Numbered from the stretch's first letter, positions 47,840-60,807 are shown. The stretch is DNA of 64,000 nt from Nissolia schottii (GCA_003254905.1 QANU01064559.1:184504-248503), one strand, 5' to 3'. Numbers and translations: made by a program. The notes: a model not told the origin generated them from the letters alone.

Positions 47840-49132
47840 CACAAGGTGTTGATTCTAATGGGAGTAGTTCCGCGCAGCAGCATGGCGCACGTGCTAGACG
47901 CACTCCTACTCCGGGGACAGCGACAATTCTTGCAATAGGGAAGGCCTTCCCTAGCCAAATCATCCCCCAAGAATGCTTGGTAGAAGGCTACATCCGGAAC
48001 ACAAAGTGCGAGGATGCATATATCAAGGAGAAGTTGGAGCGTCTTTGTAAGTTGGATGCAATGTAGCTTGAACTTGTTGTTAACCTAAACTCGTGGCTCG
48101 CAATTAATGAATCCTTAATTTCTTGTTTAATTTAATTTAATTTAATTTGGTTGGGCAGGCAAAAACACTACTGTGAAGACAAGATACACAGTAATGTCGA
48201 AGGAGATACTAGAGAAATACCCAGAGCTGGCAAGAGAGGGCAGCCCTACCATAAGGCAGAAGCTAGAAATAGCAAATCCAGCAGTGGTGGAGATGGCGCG
48301 CAAGGCCAGCCTTGCCTGCATCAAGGAATGGGGGAGGCCTGCCCAAGACATCACCCACATCGTCTATGTCTCCTCCAGCGAGATACGCTTGCCTGGCGGT
48401 GACCTCTACCTCGCAAATGAGCTTGGCCTCAGGAATGACGTAGGCCGAGTAATGCTCTACTTCTTAGGCTGCTACGGCGGCGTCACCGGCCTCAGAGTGG
48501 CCAAGGACATTGCAGAGAACAATCCCGGCAGCAGGGTTCTAGTGACTACCTCTGAGACCACCATACTTGGTTTCAGGCCGCCCAACCAGGCCAGGCCATA
48601 TGATCTTGTGGGGGCTGCTCTCTTCGGGGATGGAGCTGCTGCTGCAGTGGTTGGAGCCAACCCTGTGTTGGGTCAGGAATCTGCCTTCATGGAGCTCAAC
48701 TATGCCCTGCAGCAGTTCCTCCCGGACACGCAGCATGTCATCGACGGGAGGCTCTCTGAAGAGGGTATCAATTTTAAGCTTGGGAGAGAACTTCCTCAGA
48801 AGATTGACGACAACATACAAGAGTTCTGCAGAAAGCTGATGGCCAAAATTGGCGAGATCAAATTAGAGTTCAATGACTTGTTCTGGGCTGTGCATCCAGG
48901 CGGACCCGCCATTCTGAACAAGCTGGAGAGCACGCTCAAGCTGAGCGCTGAGAAGCTAGAGTGCAGTAGAAAGGCACTAATGGACTACGGGAATGTCAGC
49001 AGCAACACTATATTCTATGTCATGGAATACATGAGGGAGCATCTCAAGGACGACCAAGGACAAGAATGGGGCCTCGGTTTGGCATTTGGTCCGGGCATTA
49101 CTTTCGAAGGCATTCTCCTCCGCAGTCTCTAA
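47836..49132 (+). CDS. LAP6: LAP6/PKSA-type anther-specific type III polyketide synthase, 394 aa, two exons
   Basis: Exon 1 is 47836-48046 and exon 2 is 48159-49132, giving 394 residues, the usual length of the family. The product condenses long-chain (hydroxy)acyl-CoA starters with malonyl-CoA to alkyl alpha-pyrones. In tapetum cells these are reduced by TKPR/DRL1 and become sporopollenin precursors of the pollen exine. The catalytic triad is present: Cys175 in YFLGCYGGVTGLR, His316 in FWAVHPGG and Asn349 in DYGNVSSN. The FGPG motif lies at about 380-383. GCYGG in place of the GCFAGG of chalcone synthase, and the phrases ITHIVYVSSSEIRLPGGDLY and LLGF-type ILGFRPPN, mark the anther-specific CHS-like (ASCL) clade. 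Similarity is closest to Arabidopsis LAP6/PKSA rather than LAP5/PKSB. The intron splits the conserved Cys codon (T|GC, Cys71), as in CHS genes. The start gives the N-terminal extension usual for PKSA, followed by GTATILAIGKAFPSQ. No stops or frameshifts: the gene looks functional. GC content is well above its surroundings. Confidence 0.96.
48047..48158 (+). other. Intron of the LAP6-type gene, 112 bp, phase 1
   Basis: It begins GTAAGT and ends TTGGGCAG. The flanking codon halves T and GC rebuild a Cys followed by KNTTVKTRY, the conserved family sequence at this site. A (TTTAA)n run at about 48125-48148 forms the pyrimidine-rich 3' part, a plausible length-variable marker. Confidence 0.95.
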
Positions 49133-49234
49133 TCTTAATTAATTAATGTCGTCTTTCACATAGTAATACCAACATGTACGTACTAATTAATGCTGCTTTC
49201 ATTTATATAAGCTAGCTCTTTTCTTTTTAACAAT

Positions 49235-49240
49235 AATAAA
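49235..49240 (+). terminator. Poly(A) signal of the LAP6-type gene
   Basis: AATAAA lies about 100 bases after the stop codon, preceded by TTTATATAAG and a T-rich stretch, a good plant polyadenylation context. Confidence 0.65.
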
Positions 49241-49259
49241 GTCTCATGTACCAAATTAC

Positions 49260-52091
49260 TTCATCAACGTTTTACCTTTTTTTTATTCTTATTGCCTTCG
49301 GTATGCATGTTACTGACTTTTGTACATTTTAAATTGTAAATTTTGCATGAGTGATGAGGTGTCCCTGCCCTTTTACTCTTACTCGTGTGTTTTAAATTCG
49401 AAAACCACCTACAGTGCAAAACGCGTCAGTTGAAACGGTTTTTTTTTTTTTTTGGCTTCAACAAACTGTTCAAATTGGGGCATCCTGAAAAGTGTGATAA
49501 TACGGAAAGGAAAATGTGGTTAATCGTTGGAAGCTTATCCTAGTCTTAAGCTACGACATGACTCGATCCCCTCGGGGATGACGCGATGAAACAGGGTCAG
49601 CTCACATATAACAGGAGCCGCTGCATATTAAGAATTACACTGGGAGGTTCATAGTCCGTTATCCGAGTCACATGCGCTTGCCTTGAAGGCTATGGAACTG
49701 TCCTAAAAGTGTGGAAACTTTGTTGTTATTTTTTATACGATAAAATTTAGGGCATGCTTCTAGTTTCTTTAAGCATTTGCGGAAGTACTTATAGATTATT
49801 CACTAAAGTCGTTCTCACATTGACAATGAAAATCAAACCAACATCTTTTTAAAATATGAGTCATTTCATTACCAACTGTGTCAATCATCTTTGATCATGT
49901 ACTGTATAGTATGATTCTTGATCATTTTATTATTCTGTTATGTTATATGGTATGGTTCTTGATTAGTATTATTCTCTAATTTTTCTCATCTAGCTACTAG
50001 GTGCAACCTTTTTGGGGGAGTGACTGCAGCTAGCACCAGCATCCCACCAAACAATTACAGTACAAAACAAAAAAAATTCCGTACCCAAAAGTAATGCCTT
50101 TTAATTAGTCATCACTTAATTAAGAATACTTACTTTTTCTTTTTCAAATTAAATTAAGAATACTGGTTAGTTATTACCTGACTCTATATTGCTCCAATTA
50201 ATATCAAAGGCCAGCCAAGTCTTGTCCCCCACTTTCTCATCACTACACTCTGTTAGTCACTTTCTAATTTTAATTAGCGGCATTACGTTCTTTATCAAAC
50301 CCTTACAAAAGTATTTACAGATTACCTATCAATATGAGGATCAATCTGACAATCGAACCTTAAAATAGACTAAGTGATCTAACCTCCTTTGACACACATG
50401 AAAAAACTTTGACCATTTTAACAACTTTTGCATGTACTATAATGTGTATATAAGGGCTGGATGTTACAGCTTCATTCCATATAAATATCATAATAATAAA
50501 TTATAATTATATAATTATCACCTCACAAATTAATCATGGTTAACGAAGCTAACAAACATTATGATTCAAAGAGGAGACTTCACTATAGAGCAAGATTTTG
50601 GTATATAGAGCGATTTATTATATGTGATGGACAAATTTTGGTGGGTGGGGGAATCACCCTAATTAATACTCAATTAATTCCTTAATCATATCCATCAACT
50701 GTTTTAATTTTTTAATACATCAAATGATTGAAAATGATTGGCATGCACTCTAACAACTACTACATCGATGAGCCATTCAATTAGATATCGCTTTAACATT
50801 AAGTACCAACATAAGTTACTTCTTTCCATCCTTCCTTTTTTCCTTTTTTTTTTTTTTTTTTTTACTCATCTCATGTCCTAATCCTAATATATGTACAAAA
50901 TGTTTCTTAGAAATAAACACTATTGATGAACTTACATTAAAGTTGTATTGGGGTAAATATTTGGGCCTTATAGCTTGGCCCAATATCCCCCTCCTCGGCC
51001 CATCGCATTGAAGCTAGTCCAATAAAAGAGCATGGTCTGGATCGTGACACTATTTTTACTTGTATATTACTTATTCATGTCTTAATCAATTACTTGAACG
51101 TTAGAGTATTTTTATAGTTATGTAAAAATCAATAAGCAAATAAGTGTAACTTTTCTGACCAACAATATCGATCTCATGTGCACACTTTCAAAATGCTTTC
51201 ATTGCTTCTCTTAATTTTGAGCATAAACTCCAATCTCTCATAATGCCCTAATTATTCTTTTTCTTATAATATGTAACAAATTAATGGGGGTTCTATAGTT
51301 GGACTTCAAATATGTAGCCAATCGAAATTGAATGAGAGCATTGACAAGTGAACCAAACAAATTAATAATCAATGCGTTAATTAAAAATGTAGAAGAGGAT
51401 CAAATTAATATATCTATAGACTATAGATCGAGATTAATGTGGGTACAAAAGAGCATATGAAGAACAATTAGCAGAAAATAATATTGGATTATGCTCTTTG
51501 TAGTAGCTAGATACATATTTGTAGAGTACAAATCATGTTCTATGCCGGATTCTACGGAAGACTTTCGTCCTTTACTTATGTAAACAAGAAGGCCTCACAT
51601 GGGGGTTGGATGCAACCTAGAAGAACAAGTCACCAACCCCAAACACCCCCATCTTCTTTCTCTAACTCTTATGAATAAAATTAACATATACTGGTTAATG
51701 CATAATAAATTATTTATATGGATTTAACTTTGCTACTCGTTTAGTTTCATTTTTCCTTTTTTTACGTAGCGATCAATTGTCACATTCGTAAAAATGTTTG
51801 AATTTTGTAATTGTTATATAAAAAATCACACATATATATAATAGTATATAATTAAATGGCATTAATTACAATGTCAAATTCTTTACACTAACAATGTATC
51901 AAAAGTAATCTCTAGTTATTCTATACAGTTTATTTCTTAACGTGAGTTAGCTCACCTAGTCGATTTTTCATTCAAGTATCATATTTTAATTAGGGTAAAC
52001 ATATATCTTCACCTCAACCCAATTTTTGACTTAGTAAAGAAAATTGTGGAATTTAAATATTATATATATATATATATAATAAAACATTAAC
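49260..52091. other. Intergenic DNA, no supported gene
   Basis: A less AT-rich stretch at about 49540-49700 (ACGACATGACTCGATCCCC, GGGGATGACGCGATGAAAC) has no open frame and is unassigned. A T22-type run lies near 50846-50864. Nothing else supported. Confidence 0.45.
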
Positions 52092-52293
52092 CCAGTCCCT
52101 AAAGTTTGTAACGTTAATCAAATTTGTCCTCATAATTTTAAATTGACCAAATTAGTTCCTAATAAATGTCAATCAAATTAGTTCTTAGAGTAGATATGCA
52201 AAACGATTAACTTGCCTGACATTTGTCAATTAGATGGACAAATTTGATAAATTCAAAATTATAGGAATAAATTTAATTGATGTTATAAACTCC
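52092..52293. mobile_element. MITE-like foldback, ~200 bp
   Basis: The left arm CCTAAAGTTTGTAACGTTAA, followed by TCAAATTTGTCC and AATTTTAAATTGACC, is mirrored by the right arm (GGACAAATTTGATAAATTC ... AATTGATGTTATAAACTCC). Arms are about 60 bases with few mismatches. AGTCCCTAAA-type ends are common in plant TIR elements. No target duplication is defined. Confidence 0.55.
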
Positions 52294-52925
52294 AATAATT
52301 GATTTGATGGTTTATTCTCTCTCTATATATTAAAAATCACATGAAGTCTATTGAATTCTTTTCAATTTGACTCTATTAAGGTCCTTTCATTGTATGGGGA
52401 TAAAGCTCTTTAGGGCGAGTTTTTTTTTTCCATTCAAAGTCAAACTTGAGATATTACTCAAAGAGAAAAAAAAAAAAGTCAAATTAGTTGAATCAATCAA
52501 TTGTTTGTAAAATGGGAGTAGGGGTGTCCTTGATAGATGCTCCATACCACATGAGCTGCCCAAAGAAAAGAAAACCGCAATATTGCCAATCATATGCTAA
52601 GATGCTTCATGAAAATTTTTGCAAAGGGCCCCCAAAATCATTCCACAAAAATGATTGGCAAACCAATTAGATTTTGTTAAATCTGGGGACCCACCCCCCC
52701 ATGCTGCATTTCTGGACATCTGTCAAGAGTAGCCATATTGTACGCAAAATTGCAATTTGCAATTGCTAATCCAACTCACTAGCTAAAAGGGTCAATTAAA
52801 GTAGCATAAGATTTTGCAACCCTGAATTTTATTCGTTTTGAATATCACTCTATGTATAATGTACATTTTTGAGAAGAAAAATGAATCTAGTGCAAGGTAA
52901 TGTTTCCAAATGTGCATGCAAAAAA

Positions 52926-52953
52926 CCTAAAGCTATATAGCCATATATAATTA

Positions 52954-52989
<36 letters not shown>

Positions 52990-53010
52990 CCTTGGATTTC
53001 GTTATATTTT
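52926..53010. repeat. Direct repeat copy 1, with internal (AT)n at 52956-52987
   Basis: Shares AAAGCTATATAGCCATATAT, then AATTAGCA and CCTTGGATTT, with copy 2 at 53926-53965. In this copy a ~32-bp (AT)n tract sits between TTAGCA and TTGCCTTGG. Confidence 0.75.
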
Positions 53011-53240
53011 ATTTAGTTGAGAAGTATGTTGGATGTGCACTCGATATTTCCCATACACTCAATATATTGACCGTCAATTATTATGTCATATTAATGTAAC
53101 GGGTCAAATGAAAATGAATTCATTAAGGTGAAAATTATTGTAATAAGAGTAGGTGCGAGACATGAAGTTTTCTATTTCATATTTTGTTATTTAAATAAAA
53201 TTTAAAAATGAATCAGAAAACAAAATTAAATGATGATAAG

Positions 53241-53390
53241 GACGAGTTGCAACCCTGACGGCGAACAACATGGCCGCCATCAAGGCTCCTCGGCATGACG
53301 GAGTCGATAAACCTCTGCAATGTGGCGGAATCGTAGCTGTGCAGAGTCGTTGGCATCGGCCTACACCTACAACCTCTGCCTAAGAGAAAA
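53241..53390 (-). other. GC-rich segment, possible gene fragment
   Basis: An isolated GC-rich stretch that reads open on the minus strand for about 45 codons (includes PTTLHSYDSATLQRF and IDSVMPRS). I do not recognise the family. There is no start or splice context. It may be a captured exon within the ~1-kb segment that separates the two direct repeats. Confidence 0.25.
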
Positions 53391-53925
53391 TCGGGTTGAT
53401 AGTTTTATTATTGAGTAGGATGGATGGTCATGCCATTCTCTTAATTTCTCCTCCGCTTCACATAATACACTAATTATTGCTTATTGGTGGTGGTGGATCT
53501 AGTTTTGAAATAAATCTTATCTTAAAAGGATTAATAGAGCTCTATATTTTTCTTATTAGTAAATCTGATATGTTGTCCTCATGTTTTTCTGCTTCATTCA
53601 CTCAAACACCTTCAAATCAAGATTTAGTATCCTAAATTCTTAATAGATAATTTTAAAAAAAAATAGTACGTGAATGCAAAAAGGGGATTTCAAATCCGAA
53701 CAACAAAGGAAAAAAGGGAAAGGATCTTTTATGAAGGTTGGGCTAGAGAACAGGGGACTTGCACAAAAGTTAGTTATAATGGTCTTTTTATTCGAGGCTA
53801 TGTTTGTTTTTTTCTCTTCATATTTTTAATTATAAAAACTGCTTAATGGTTGTTTCTGGTAGAAACCAAGTGCACATCAAATGTGCTCCATTTTTGCATG
53901 CACATTAAAAATGTTACCATAATCC

Positions 53926-54012
53926 AAAGCTATATAGCCATATATAATTAGCATTACCTTGGATTTTGTTTCATTTTATGGGCTTGTCCTTGCAAATTTA
54001 GCTTGAGAAGTG
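53926..54012. repeat. Direct repeat copy 2, without the (AT)n tract
   Basis: The same sequence as copy 1 about 1 kb upstream, but reading TTAGCATTACCTTGG straight through. Similarity extends left over GCATGCA and right over TAGCTTGAGAAG versus TAGTTGAGAAG. Confidence 0.75.
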
Positions 54013-55384
54013 GCTGGGCTTTATTTCCTATACTTCCTTGGATATTATAGTATGGACTAGAATTTTTAATTCAACGTTAGAAAAATTTGAAGTGGCTTCT
54101 TTAGCTTCAAATTTCTTATAGCATCTATTTTTGTGCATCAAGATCCATAAATGGTTTTCTTATGGGAAAACGGAACTTGATGATTGGTTTTTGGGACTTG
54201 GGAACAATCATAGTCATAGGCAATAAGCCATCTCAATTTGTCACATTCTTCCCTCTCACGACATGAAGTATTATATAATTTCTTTCACAACTTAGCAAAT
54301 TGAAATGTTAAAGCTTTTTTTTTTTTCCTAATATAAAGATATGGGTTGATAATTGAGAACAAACATGAACACATGGTAAAAGTAAAACGAGTAATTTTAA
54401 TACATTATCAAAGTAGAATTTGTTATACTATCAATCAATCATATTTTATCTTTTCAATTACTTACGGTAAAAATTTAACACTTTACATGACATGATTTTA
54501 CATAATTGAATGATTATGTAAAAAGAATATGTTTATACATAGAAGTACTTGTTTTATTAGATGGAATGATTACATCAAACTCACCTAAACTTTTGTCAAT
54601 CAAAAATAAAATAGAAGTACATGTTTTCTTTTTTTTTTTCCCCCCTTTTTTTGTGTCCAGATGGAAATAATTTTTAATATCTCATAAATATAGGTGAACT
54701 CTATACTTTGGCTTGGGTCTTAGCATTTTTAGTATATGATATTGTTTTTTGATGGAGATGATCAAATTTAGGGCCCATAAAATAGGAAAGCATAAAGGCC
54801 CGAATTAGAAAACCAGAAACCCTGTTTCAGTAAAGTGGACCCAAGGCCCATGTAAGAAAAGCCTATCTTAATAGTCATAGACTTGCTTTACATCTTGGGC
54901 TTTGTTCAATGGGCTTATTGCCAATGCTTCTTATCAGCCCAAAATTTAAAAAAGATATGCTTTGACCCAAAAAAGAATACAGGAAAGGTTTTTTTCTTTT
55001 TAACGACAAATGTTTAGACGGATTTAACGCCAACTCTCATATTTGGGACACTACCTTAAAAAATAGGTCTTATAGGACTCAAGTGTTTTCATTGTAATAG
55101 CTAGCTTTTGAGGTGTAAATCTCTTAATGACTCATTACATATTCTATCAAGGTAAGACGTGTCTCAAGGCTTTTAGTGCGCTAACTGACGAGTATGAAAC
55201 ATTACTTGTATATATGAATGGAGTCCCCAAATAAAGAAAACTAAAATTTTCATTTTTATTATTATGGGAAAATAATTAATGAAGGTAAATTTTGTCTAAA
55301 GTGATTACGTCACGTACAGTTTTAATTAGTTTGCGTGTTCAAATCCTTCATGCACATATATCTATTTACACAATGTTCCAAAAA

Positions 55385-55386
<2 letters not shown>

Positions 55387-55430
<44 letters not shown>
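55387..55430. repeat. (AT)22 microsatellite
   Basis: 22 uninterrupted AT units. The open frame at 55335-55595 crosses it and is an artefact (Ile-Tyr run). Confidence 0.97.
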
Positions 55431-55432
<2 letters not shown>

Positions 55433-57117
55433 TTATTGCATGAATCATGATTTTATGTGGATACAGCATGCTCTATTGTGTGTTCAATTTGCCTTTTTGA
55501 CTTTGTCCTCAAGTCTAATTAAAGCAAGTTTTCTCAATTTCTTCCTTGATTTATTTTTTCGCCGAAAGAACCAAAAAAAAAAAAAGTTATGCTAAAAGGT
55601 ATGAAAATCGAAATCTAAGAATTGAAATTCAACAACAATATATAATAATAAGATAGTGATTGGGTTGAACCAATAAGGTTGGTGATAAGTGAGTACTAGT
55701 AGCTATAGCTAGCTAGCTATATTGCATGTGCATGCTTAAATTTTCAACATTGGTTGCAATTTTTGTATAACCTTTTTGTTCATAAAAGTAGCTTTTTCAC
55801 TTATCACATTCACATATATAATCACAATAATTAATCACAACAGGACAATCAATTAATTTTGCATGCCTTGCCCTCTCGCGTTAGCCCCTAACTGCCCACA
55901 TCATCAATTTCCGATCATCTTAGAGACATTAAAATGATCATTATTAAGGTTTCAATTATGGACATAACATGTTTAGTTGAGTAGAAAAATATAACATTTG
56001 TAAGTTAATGTTTATTCAAAATTGTATAAGTTTGCCAACAAATATCATCAAGACATGCATTTGAAATTTTAAGGACTTAAGAGGAAAAAAAAGTATGACA
56101 TGATCGAATAAATTTTTTTTAAGCAATTATTATGTTGAGAACTTAAAAAATCTATTTTTAATGTGATACTTTCTTTAGATAGCAAAAAACAAAAACAAAA
56201 AGCCTTAAAAATAAGCATAAGTTAGGATTTAATTTAAGTTGTTTTTTTGTTGGTCAATAATTCATCCAATGTGACACTCTACCACCAGCCCCTATAATTT
56301 CCCCCATGATTAATTCGCACATTTAATTTTCAAATATATATAATATTGAGTGTACTCCATTTGTGTTCTAAAACCTGGATTTTTCTTAATTTCTCTGCAT
56401 CTCCTAGTTCTAACAAAGAAATATACATATCCTTGAATTATTATTGTTTTTCCTTTTGCAAAAAGTGAAAAGAAAAAAAAAAGACCATAGTGACCAACCA
56501 ATTATGAAAAGGAATATATGAAAGGGGACTAGTGTGGCGCAAGGAATGAATGGGTGACAAAAGTGAAATGAAGAATGGGGGCAAAGGTTACTTTTTTCTC
56601 ACTAAAAAACCCCTTTCAAAAGGGATTTTTGAGTCGCAGGCCCACTTTGTTGCTCAGAGAAAGAGACCAAAGATAAGTGCCAATGGATAAAGAGGGATAG
56701 GGACATGGAGAGTACTTGGGGATTGGATTTGATTGGTTGCTAGCTACTTGTTCCTATTTGAACAAAAATTGAAAGGGGAATATATATAATATCAAGCCTT
56801 TCATTTGATTGGATTAATTTGTTGATCCTGTATTGACCAAAATTGAAAGTAAAATACATATGACATTTTAGCGATGGAGATACTATTTTGATAAGGAGAT
56901 TTTATAAAAACTTAGAATTTTTTACTTTAATAACTAATTTTTGAGATGTAATTTTTTTAAGATTTTTTATGCTCATTATAAATAGTATTTTTTATTGAGA
57001 GTTGGCCAATTGGATGGATAGAACCTCCTGTGAAGATCATGATCCTGTGAAGTGACAGAGAATGGTCCTTAATTCAATTAAGGACTACATGAAAAAAAAA
57101 AACATTTGTTTTTAGAG

Positions 57118-57325
57118 TTGTTAACGTCAGTTAAGTTCGTCTTAAATTATGAAAATGGTCATATTAATCTTTATAGTTGTCAGGAGTCGGTCAAGTTAAC
57201 CTCTGAGATAGACTAATTTGATCAATGTCAAAGCCACTTTTATCAACTTCAGAAACTAATATGATTATTTCTATAATTTAGGGATGAACTTAACTAATAA
57301 TGACAATTTTATAGACGAATTTGAA
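57118..57325. mobile_element. MITE-like foldback, ~210 bp
   Basis: The left arm (CAGTTAAGTTCGTCTTAAAT ... GGTCATATTAATCTTTATAG) and the reverse complement of the right arm (TTAGTTAAGTTCATCCCTAA ... ATCATATTAGTTTCTGAAG) align over about 65 bases. The centre is a short imperfect loop. Non-coding. Confidence 0.6.
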
Positions 57326-57395
57326 GGTGAATTCAAAGTAAAGTATGAATTACAATAATAACAACTAATAGAGATAATTTTGCTTGATACATTTT

Positions 57396-57426
<31 letters not shown>

Positions 57427-59206
57427 AATATCACGATTATTTATTATTTTTCTTGATAACAATCAGATTACGTTATTTTCTGTTTGTCTAAAGGCCAAAT
57501 CCATCCTTAATATTTTCAGTTTTATTTTTTCCACTTAAAGCCACTTCACTCTTAAGGGTTTTAAATCCAGAAAAGGGAGGATATAATAAGTGAATAATGG
57601 ATTATATAGTATATGATAAATATTATTATTATTATTATCATCATCATTATTATAGACAACAGATTTATTTATGTACATGTTTTTGTTTACTTGTGCGGGA
57701 ATGTGTGAGAATTATGGGAGACTAGCGTAAGACAAAATGAAGAAGGTAGCTATGCTATGCTATCATCAAAAAAGGGTCAGAAAGGGGGCATTGTCCCCTT
57801 AAACCCCAACACCAAACACTGCTTACATGCTTTGCCCCTCAGACCACGCCCTCCTCCTCTTCCTTCTCTTTTTTCTTAGGTTCTATCACTCTCACTTTTT
57901 CTTTGTACTGCGTGCACTCTTTAATGTATAATTTTGAAGATAAAATTAATTTTTAATTAGTCTTTAAATTTTTTATTAATATTTACATTACTCTCTCAAT
58001 AAAAATAAAATTCAATTAATCATTGATCGGTTTAAACTTTATTCTTGTTAATTCTTTTTTATGAAATATTTAAAAATAAATGAGAATAATGTTTAAAATG
58101 TTTAGAAATTAATTGAAAGTATTTAGAGATTAATTTTAAAAAAGTATTGAAAAATCAATATGAGTATAATAAAAAGTTTTGGCAACAGATTAGTGCACCA
58201 AAAAATAAAATGATTTAAAGTGGACCCTCCCTCCCTTGACAATACCATACCCTCACCAAACACTAAGCCACATTTGTTCTCACATGTCACGCCATTAAGT
58301 ACTTACATACTTGCCTTTCCAACTCAGTCTCAAAGTATGATAAGAAAATGAATGAATCTCAAGATAGTTTATTATTAATTTTTTATAGTTAGTATTTATA
58401 TTATTTATGTTTGGTATGTGTCTTATATTTTTAATTAATAATAAGAGATCATATTTAATTTTATATAATAAGAAAATTACTTAAGAGGATTCACTCTTAC
58501 AATATTTGTTTCTTCATCTTAATTGAACATCTAATATCTTGATATTTGGTTATTATTACAAAAAAATTTGACTAAATCAACACAATTTAATTGTAGACCA
58601 TTTTTTTAATAGGAGATAAGGATCTTTTACCATTTCAAGAATTAAAGTACTTGAGAGTTGAGACTATTGATTAATGAACTAAAATATGCATTGACTTGAC
58701 CAACCTCACATTAGTACATGTATAAGATTTCGCTAACAATTAAGTAACTAGATTAAGAAATTAAAATTGAAAAGTTTTTAAGGTTTCGGTCTAATGTATT
58801 TAATGTTAAAATCCTAAAAAAAACATTTTTTTTTCAATCAAAACTTTTTAGGAGATACTTATTGACGAAACTCGTATTTATTTTTTTAATAAAGACACAC
58901 TCATCATGTGGGTTTTTGAACAAGACATTACATGCTAATAAAATAAATAAATATAAATACTTTAAATAAGTAAACCCTTATAGGAATTTTCTCTCTCATT
59001 AAAAAAAAAAGTAAGCTGCAATCTCTGTAACAATCTGAATCATTGCTTCTTTGCAAGAGCATATACGTGCAATAGTCCTACCTATATACATTCACTTGTC
59101 TCATTTGCTGGGTATACCTATTTTACCTGTGTACTTTCTTGTCCTTTATTACTTATTTTAATTATATAATCTTTAATTTTTCAATACAAACTATACATTA
59201 ATACAT
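57326..59206. other. Intergenic DNA, no supported gene
   Basis: Contains (AT)n at 57404-57426, (ATT)n/(ATC)n at about 57621-57652 and an AT-rich remainder. A pyrimidine-rich stretch at 57790-57900 has no reading frame of note. Confidence 0.45.
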
Positions 59207-59209
59207 TAA

Positions 59210-60807
59210 GATTGTGTTTAGTACAAGAAATAAGATATAGAGATAGAAACATAAAAATAGAGATAAAGAAAATTTCAGTCTCTTTAAGTCCCAAGTTTTT
59301 GTCCTTTTAGCAAAAAAAATTGTCTCATCTATCCCAATTTTAGCGAGGTACAAAAAATACATAAATTTTTTGGTCAATTAAGTTTTTAGCCCCTGTAATA
59401 TGAAAAAGTTTGGTTTTAGTCCCTCATGACACGTTTTAGTCCCTGTAAAATGTGAAAATTTGATTTTGGTCCCTGTGAATGGTTGGTGATAGGTGGTGAT
59501 GTCGTGTCAGTTAACGTCGCTAACGTAGACGTGCCACTGGCATAAATATGAATTAAAATTCTAACCCATGACCCGACCCGGTTACTTTTAAAATTTTAAA
59601 AAAAAAATCTCTGGAGCCCTACCCACCCCAAATCAACCACCCCACGCACTCCCTCCTCCCCCATGCCCACCTTCCTCTTCCGCTTCCCCCATGACCACTC
59701 CGTTTCTCCCCTCTGTCGTCATCTCTCTCACTCTTCTGCTTCCCCCATATTGGTCCTCCCTACCTTGCTCAGCCACCGAAAAATCTTACCACGGAGATTG
59801 GAGACTTGAGTTGCATAGCTAAAATAAGCTCAAAAATTTGCTAAATATATCAGATCAAACAAAACAAGGGAACTCTAACTTCCTTTAATCAAATTCATTA
59901 AAAGCCAACCCAAAAAAAATTCATCAAAAGCTAAAAAACGGGAAAAAGGAAGAAAAAAGGAAAGAAAAATGGAAACTCTACCTTCCCCCACCAAAGCTCA
60001 CCTGAAACCCCCTCTAACAAATACTGCAAACCACCATTACCCCTGAAATTCCTCAAACACCATTCAAACATTTCAATAAAAATAAGAAAAATCTCCCTTC
60101 AAATAACCCATCACCATGTAAATCAAGCCCCAAAAGAAGTAGTCTGTCATCAAAGTATACTTCTAGAAATTGATGTAGAACCATTTTCTCCGTCATCTCT
60201 GCCATGGGCATACGACTAGAAACCGCGAATCGACCACTGTATTATCTGCCATCTCTCCCAGGAACCACAACGTTGTTGCATTGCTTTGTCAACCTTGGGA
60301 GTCACGTTGCAGCAAACCACCATCAAGAGCTACCGTCATTGCCACCACCGCTTTGTCTTTGCCTTTTAATGACGACGGAGGAGTGGGGGAGATGACGACG
60401 GAGGGGGGAAACAGAGTGGTCATGGGGGAAGCGGAGAGGAGGGAGTGCGTGGGGTGATTGATTTGGGGGTGGGTAGGGCTCCAGATTTTGGTGAAGGAGC
60501 CTCAAGGAGGTCCCATTTGGGGGATTTTTTTTTAATCGGGTCGGGTCAAACCAGTTTGGTTTGAACCTAAGGAAAACGGGTTCCGCCACGTGGCGGGTCC
60601 ACGTGTGACGCCACGTCAGCTACGTTAACTGACATGTCATCACCGTCCATCACCAACCGTCCACAGGGACCAAAATCAAATTTTCACATTTTACAGGGAC
60701 TAAGACCAAACTTTTTCATATTACAGGGACTAAAAACTTAATTAACCCTAAATTTTTTATCCTCATGTCTTTGTTTTCATGTGTTGTCTCTGGTATCAAA
60801 TGCAATC
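59210..60807. mobile_element. Tourist-like MITE (~211 bp) split by a nested Mutator-like element
   Basis: The ends GATTGTGTTTAGTAC and (reverse complement of the right end) GATTGCATTTGATAC form the TIR. TAA at 59207-59209 and 60808-60810 is the 3-bp duplication typical of PIF/Harbinger-type (Tourist) elements. Its own sequence is 59210-59370 plus 60758-60807. The element at 11962-12287 has related ends. Confidence 0.7.
59371..60748. mobile_element. Long-TIR Mutator-like element (non-autonomous), 1378 bp
   Basis: The ends TGGTCAATTAAGTTTTTAG and the inverse of CTAAAAACTTAATTAACCC form the terminal inverted repeat. It continues inward through AGTCCCTGTAAAATGTGAAA, the TTGATTTTGGTCCCTGTG stretch and, after an insertion, the GGAGCCCTACCCACCCC region, giving arms of roughly 350-400 bases. 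A perfect 9-bp target duplication TAAATTTTT (59362-59370 and 60749-60757) is the hallmark of Mutator-like elements. The interior has no transposase. The short frames at 60204-60395 and 60323-60589 are weak and partly lie in the arm. The element can form a very long hairpin and so is a candidate source of small RNAs. Confidence 0.85.

Larger units (their letters stand above)
52294..57117. other. Intergenic DNA with repeats, no supported gene
   Basis: It holds the (AT)n tracts, the direct duplication around 52.9/53.9 kb and a small GC-rich fragment, each listed separately. All frames are short and low in complexity. Confidence 0.45.

Noticed and set aside
47671..47970. 99-codon minus-strand frame at the LAP6-type 5' end
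   Set aside because: Shadow of exon 1 and the promoter; no domain.
48472..48839. Additional frames inside exon 2 of the LAP6-type gene
   Set aside because: Off-frame shadows of the high-GC exon; the conserved polyketide synthase frame explains the region.
49540..49700. Less AT-rich stretch considered as a tRNA or organelle insertion
   Set aside because: No cloverleaf with T-loop and anticodon could be built, and I recognise no plastid or mitochondrial gene.
60204..60589. Short frames inside the Mutator-like element considered as a captured gene
   Set aside because: Low-complexity, partly within the inverted arm and without recognisable motifs.
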